From contig DATDFL010000178.1 of assembly GCA_036522595.1 (NCBI GenBank), positions 1 through 8,731 of the forward strand: a stretch of DNA of 8,731 nt, written 5' to 3'. The translations under genes were made by a program, and so were the position numbers. This document shows, piece by piece, positions 5,881-8,731 of this stretch (position 1 is its first letter; each line of letters opens with the position of its first letter). The stretch is from AC-32 sp036522595 (GTDB taxonomy: Bacteria > Actinomycetota > Thermoleophilia > Gaiellales > Gaiellaceae). The notes below the pieces were generated by a model. The model did not search any database and was not told where the DNA came from. It saw only the letters and a list, made by a program, of their open reading frames with translations.

Positions 5881-6948
5881 CTAGGTCAACTTGACGGGGA
5901 TCTTCAGCTTCCCCTTGATGATCCTCGTCTTGATCTTGTTCATCGCGGTGATGAACTTCTTCGGCACGGCCGGGTTGATCTTGCCGACGCTCATGCCGCC
6001 GTTGGCGAGCGTGAACTGCAAGTCGCGGTTGCCCTTGAACTTGCCGCTCTTGCTGGCCTTGATCACGTTGAACACCCCGAGGCCGACCTTCTTGACCCCG
6101 CTCGTCAGGACGCGCTTCGCGTCCTTGTACTGGTCCTTGTCGACCCCGATGCCCCAGATGTGGTGCTGGGCTGCGGCGGTCAGCGTGCCGAGGCCGCAGC
6201 CGCCGGCAACCTGGAAGAGGACCTTTGCGCCCTGCGAGATCTGGTTCTCCGCGACCGTCTTGCAGAGGTCCGACTTGACGAAGTCGCCGGAGTAGCCCAC
6301 GAGCACCTTGATGTGCTTGTTGTAGAGCTTCGCGCAGAACTTGTAACCGGCGATCCAGATGTCCACCGGCGGAATGTGCAGGCCGCCGACGGCGCCGATG
6401 ACCTGCTTGCCGCCCTGCTTCTTGACCATCTCGGCCGCGAGGTAGCCGACGAGGCAGCCTGACTGGTTGGCTGCGTAGTCGAGCCCCATCACGTTCGGGT
6501 GATCCCTGGTCAGGACGCTCCCCGTGATGCACTTCTTCGCCGCGCCCTTGGCGCAGTAGTCGGTGATCGCGAACTTCGACTGTGGGAACTGGTCGGCGAC
6601 CGTCTCCAACGTGTCCGCGAGCAGGAAACCGGCCGCAATCGTGATGTTTGCGTGGCTCCGCACCGCCGTGTTGAAGTTCGGCGTGTAGTCGGAGGTCGAG
6701 TTCGACTGCAGCGGCAGAGTCTTGATGTGCAGCTGCTTCTTCGCCCGGTTCAGACCCTCCAGCTGCGACTGGTTGAACGATCGGTCGTTGAACTTGCCGA
6801 TGTCGCTGACCAGCGCTGCAAGAAACGTGGCGTTGCCAGCCTTCGGCGACGCCTGGCTCGTCCCGCTCCCCGCGAGCGCTGCCAGCCCTGCCAGCAACAC
6901 CACGACAACGGCCGCAGCGACGAGTGATGTACGTCGTGAAACCTTCAC
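5881..6948 (-). CDS. BMP/PnrA-family substrate-binding protein without a lipobox (first gene of the importer operon)
   Basis: This 355-residue extracytoplasmic protein is paralogous to the lipoprotein encoded next. Its N-terminus has a basic start (KVSRR) and a long hydrophobic stretch (9-26), but no cysteine occurs before residue 132, so there is no lipobox. It either has a cleaved Sec signal (candidate sites after LAALA at 26 or SQA at 33) or keeps the helix as an anchor. The BMP motif VSDIGKFNDRSFNQ (47-60), VLFQVAGGCGLGTL (243-256) and WGIGVDKDQ (265-273) are intact. Cysteines fall at 132, 140, 165, 205, 229 and 251, matching the paralogue one for one. The C-terminus is more lysine-rich than in its partner. 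GTG at 6948 is the start, preceded closely by GGGAGGG. It is first in transcription order after a 100-base gap, with a hairpin behind it, so it may be the most highly expressed gene. Nucleoside binding is inferred. Confidence 0.94.
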   Translation of the reverse strand: MKVSRRTSLVAAAVVVVLLAGLAALAGSGTSQASPKAGNATFLAALVSDIGKFNDRSFNQSQLEGLNRAKKQLHIKTLPLQSNSTSDYTPNFNTAVRSHANITIAAGFLLADTLETVADQFPQSKFAITDYCAKGAAKKCITGSVLTRDHPNVMGLDYAANQSGCLVGYLAAEMVKKQGGKQVIGAVGGLHIPPVDIWIAGYKFCAKLYNKHIKVLVGYSGDFVKSDLCKTVAENQISQGAKVLFQVAGGCGLGTLTAAAQHHIWGIGVDKDQYKDAKRVLTSGVKKVGLGVFNVIKASKSGKFKGNRDLQFTLANGGMSVGKINPAVPKKFITAMNKIKTRIIKGKLKIPVKLT

Positions 6949-6951
6949 GTG

Positions 6952-6958
6952 CCCTCCC
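6952..6958 (-). promoter_or_regulatory. Shine-Dalgarno GGGAGGG for the first binding-protein gene
   Basis: The purine run GGGAGGG on the minus strand ends three bases before GTG at 6948. The spacing is short, but no other in-frame start with a full signal peptide exists, so it supports this start. Confidence 0.6.
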
Positions 6959-6977
6959 TAAGAGTGATTCGAAAGAA

Positions 6978-7021
6978 CTTGTAGTCCCTCGTGTTGGACG
7001 CCCGATGCTAACCCGAGTTAG
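6978..7021 (-). promoter_or_regulatory. possible promoter/operator region of the importer operon
   Basis: The gap 6949-7048 separates ftsK from the importer and is the natural place for the operon promoter. TACAAG (6983-6978, minus strand) is a possible -10 and would give a leader of roughly 25 bases with the Shine-Dalgarno inside it. No convincing -35 is present at 16-18 bases. A short inverted repeat, CTAAC-N4-GTTAG (7008-7021), would be centred near -44 relative to such a start, where a regulator could bind. The gap is too short for a typical purine riboswitch and I see none. The evidence is modest. Confidence 0.3.
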
Positions 7022-7034
7022 GAAAGATGGGAAG

Positions 7035-7054
7035 GTCCAGACCGAGGTCTAGAC
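7035..7054 (-). terminator. hairpin over the ftsK stop codon, weak terminator candidate
   Basis: GTCCAGACC and GGTCTAGAC (read on the plus strand) pair over nine positions with one mismatch and almost no loop, so the effective stem is about eight pairs with a 4-base loop. The ftsK TAG (7051-7049) lies within it. Minus-strand sequence after it is CTTCCCATCTTTCC, pyrimidine-rich but not a real U-tract. It may slow read-through from ftsK into the importer; termination is uncertain. Confidence 0.3.
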
Positions 7055-8731
7055 GGCGTCCGACAGGTGTGCGAGCGCGCTTTCGTCCACGAGGACGCGC
7101 CTCGGCTTCGAGCCTTCGTAGCCGGAGATGATGCCGCGGCGCTCGAGCATGTCGATCAGGCGCCCCGCGCGCGTGTAGCCGACCCGCAGGCGGCGCTGGA
7201 TGAGCGACACCGACGCGGTCTGCGTCTGGACGACGATCTCGATCGCCTTGTCCAGCAGCGGGTCCTCGTCGGGGTCGAACTCGCCGTCGACCTCCGCGTC
7301 GTCCGCGACCGCTTCCGGCGCCTCGAGCAGCGACTCGTCCAGATCCTGCTCGCGCTGGCCGCGGGTCTGCTCGACGATCAGCGCGATCTCTTCCTCGGTC
7401 ACGAAGGCGCCCTGGAGACGCTGCAGGCGCGAGGTGCCGAGCGGCTTGAAGAGCATGTCGCCCTGGCCGAGGAGGCTCTCCGCGCCGGCGGAGTCGAGGA
7501 TGACGCGCGAATCGGTCTGGCTCGAGACCGCGAAGGCGATCCGGCTCGGGACGTTGGCCTTGATCATCCCGGTGATCACGTCGACCGAGGGCCGCTGCGT
7601 GGCGAGCACCAGGTGGATGCCGACCGCGCGGGACTTCTGGGCCAGGCGGATGACGCAGTCCTCGACCTCCTGCGGCGAGATCATCATCAGGTCGGCGAGC
7701 TCGTCGATCACGACCAGCAGGTACGGCAGCTGCTGCTCCCCGCGGGAGCGGAAGGCGCGGTTCGCCTCGGGCAGGCTGCGGGCGCGCACCCGAGAGAGCT
7801 GCTCGTAGCGCCGCTCCATCTCGGCGACAACGTTGCGCAGCACCGCCGCGGCCTCCTTCGGGCTCGAGACGACCGGCGTGAGCAGGTGCGGGATCGACTC
7901 GTAGTAGCCGAGCTCGATGCGCTTCGGGTCGATCAGGATCATCCGCACGTCGTCCGGGCTCGAGCGCAGCAGCACCGAGGTCAGGATCGTGTTGATGCAG
8001 CCCGACTTGCCCGAGCCGGTGGTGCCGGCGATCAGGATGTGCGGCATCCGCGCGAGGTCGGTCCAGACGGCCTGGCCGGAGATGTCCTTGCCGAGCCAGA
8101 CCGAGAGCGGGCTCGAGCTCTGCGGGAGGTCCTCGAAGACGTCGCCGAGGGTGACCAGGTTCGGGCTCGTGTTCGGGAGCTCGACGCCGACGGCCTGCTT
8201 GCCCGGGATCGGCGCGAGGATGCGGATCTCCGTCGTGGCCAGCGCGTAGGAGAGATCGTCCTTCAGCGCCGCGACCTTGGAGACCTTGGTCCCCGGGGCG
8301 AGCTGGAGCTCGTATCTCGTCACGCGTGGGCCCGAGATCTGGCCGATCACGTTCGCGTCGACGCCGAAGTTGGCAAGTGTCTGGACGAGTGCTTCCGCCA
8401 CCCGCGCGGTGTGTTCGCCGTTCGGGCCGGCGCCGGGTGCGGACTTGCGCAGGAGGTCTCGATCCGGCAGGCGGTAGTCGGCCGCGGGCTCCGCGGTGAT
8501 GTCGAAAAGGCTCTCCTGATCGGGCTCCTCCGGCGGCGGCTGCACGAGCAGCGGCGGCGGCTCGCCGTCGGACACCAGGTCCGGAAACTCGTTGACGACG
8601 TCGAGCGGCGGCGCCTGCGGCTTCGCGGGCGGCAGGGCGCGGTCGCCCTCGATCACCCGCAGCGGCGGCGCAGCGCGCTGGAACGAGCGCCTCGCGGCAT
8701 GGTGCACGACGCTGCCCGACCTGCGGATGAT
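7049..8731 (-). CDS. ftsK: FtsK/SpoIIIE-family DNA translocase (5' end cut by window)
   Basis: This septum-associated ATPase pumps chromosomal DNA during division and helps dimer resolution. Numbering from the GTG at 8707, residues 1-85 are a Pro/Glu-rich linker; the alpha/beta motor follows, with Walker A AGTTGSGKSG (227-236), Walker B LLVVIDELADL (330-340) and the conserved ATQRPSVDVITGMIKANVPS (369-388). An acidic spacer (about 452-484, DDAEVDGEFDPDEDP) leads to the C-terminal gamma winged-helix domain (about 484-548, with VSLIQRRLRVGYTRAGRLID), which reads polar DNA guide sequences. The frame has no stop from 8707 to the window edge (eight further codons), so GTG 8707 is probably internal. 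The N-terminal membrane domain and part of the linker should lie beyond 8731. The stop is TAG at 7051-7049. It reads toward the importer operon, 100 bases away. The family assignment is secure; the complete length is unknown. Confidence 0.96.
   Translation of the reverse strand: MIRRSGSVVHHAARRSFQRAAPPLRVIEGDRALPPAKPQAPPLDVVNEFPDLVSDGEPPPLLVQPPPEEPDQESLFDITAEPAADYRLPDRDLLRKSAPGAGPNGEHTARVAEALVQTLANFGVDANVIGQISGPRVTRYELQLAPGTKVSKVAALKDDLSYALATTEIRILAPIPGKQAVGVELPNTSPNLVTLGDVFEDLPQSSSPLSVWLGKDISGQAVWTDLARMPHILIAGTTGSGKSGCINTILTSVLLRSSPDDVRMILIDPKRIELGYYESIPHLLTPVVSSPKEAAAVLRNVVAEMERRYEQLSRVRARSLPEANRAFRSRGEQQLPYLLVVIDELADLMMISPQEVEDCVIRLAQKSRAVGIHLVLATQRPSVDVITGMIKANVPSRIAFAVSSQTDSRVILDSAGAESLLGQGDMLFKPLGTSRLQRLQGAFVTEEEIALIVEQTRGQREQDLDESLLEAPEAVADDAEVDGEFDPDEDPLLDKAIEIVVQTQTASVSLIQRRLRVGYTRAGRLIDMLERRGIISGYEGSKPRRVLVDESALAHLSDAV

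Larger units (their letters stand above)
4745..6825 (-). repeat. tandem gene duplication of the binding-protein coding region
   Basis: The segments 4745-5686 and 5884-6825 are homologous with a constant offset of 1139 bases and no insertion or deletion. Several stretches of about 30 bases are identical, for example those around 5120-5149 and 6259-6288. The signal-peptide regions outside these limits are unrelated. This is an ordinary gene duplication in which the secretion signals have diverged or been exchanged. Confidence 0.85.

Noticed and set aside
4562..5884. Plus-strand open frame of 440 codons across the binding-protein gene
   Set aside because: A mirror of the conserved BMP gene; rich in Arg, Ala, Asp and Val with no domain, so a GC-driven shadow frame.
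7008..7021. CTAAC/GTTAG inverted repeat as an intrinsic terminator
   Set aside because: The stem is only five pairs, A/T-rich for this genome, and no T-run follows on either strand.
6949..7048. Purine-type riboswitch upstream of the importer
   Set aside because: The likely leader is about 25 bases and even the full gap is 100 bases, with no conserved three-way junction pattern visible.
8705..8707. GTG at 8707 as the true start of ftsK
   Set aside because: The frame remains open to the window edge and the protein would lack the membrane domain expected of FtsK, so the gene most likely continues beyond the window.

Overview
The window is GC-rich and every gene I can support lies on the minus strand. 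Codon use is strongly biased to G/C in third positions, several starts are GTG, and one substrate-binding protein carries a lipoprotein signal. The gene content looks like a high-GC actinobacterium, and the style is compatible with Thermoleophilia (Gaiella/Solirubrobacter type). That placement is an inference and I cannot confirm it from this sequence alone.

In transcription order (right to left) the layout is as follows. (1) 8731-7049: most of an FtsK/SpoIIIE DNA translocase, with its N-terminus cut off by the window edge. (2) 7048-6949: a 100-base gap with a hairpin over the ftsK stop, a small inverted repeat, a possible promoter and a Shine-Dalgarno. (3) 6948-5881 and 5812-4742: two tandem BMP/PnrA-family substrate-binding proteins, about 80% identical over their mature parts. 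One lacks a lipobox and the other has one, and a strong hairpin separates the genes. (4) 4707-3178: the double-domain ABC ATPase. (5) 3181-1931 and 1934-726: two permeases, each starting inside a GTGA stop/start overlap with the gene before it. (6) 751-395: a small three-helix membrane protein of unknown function. (7) 369-1: the N-terminal part of a RodZ-like helix-turn-helix membrane protein that runs off the left edge.

Genes 3 to 5 form one complete BMP-type ABC importer: two binding proteins, one ATPase and two permeases. By family (PnrA, and the NupNOPQ/BmpA-YufOPQ systems) the likely substrates are nucleosides, but no nucleoside-catabolic gene in the window confirms this. The importer sits between ftsK and the RodZ-like gene, two genes that are usually close together upstream of pgsA/cinA/recA in actinobacteria. 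I see no tRNA, rRNA, CRISPR, insertion sequence or phage gene. No convincing new system is visible. The points that merit a second look are the lipidated/non-lipidated paralogue pair with six shared cysteines, the hairpin between them, possible leaderless GTG starts, and the small membrane protein.
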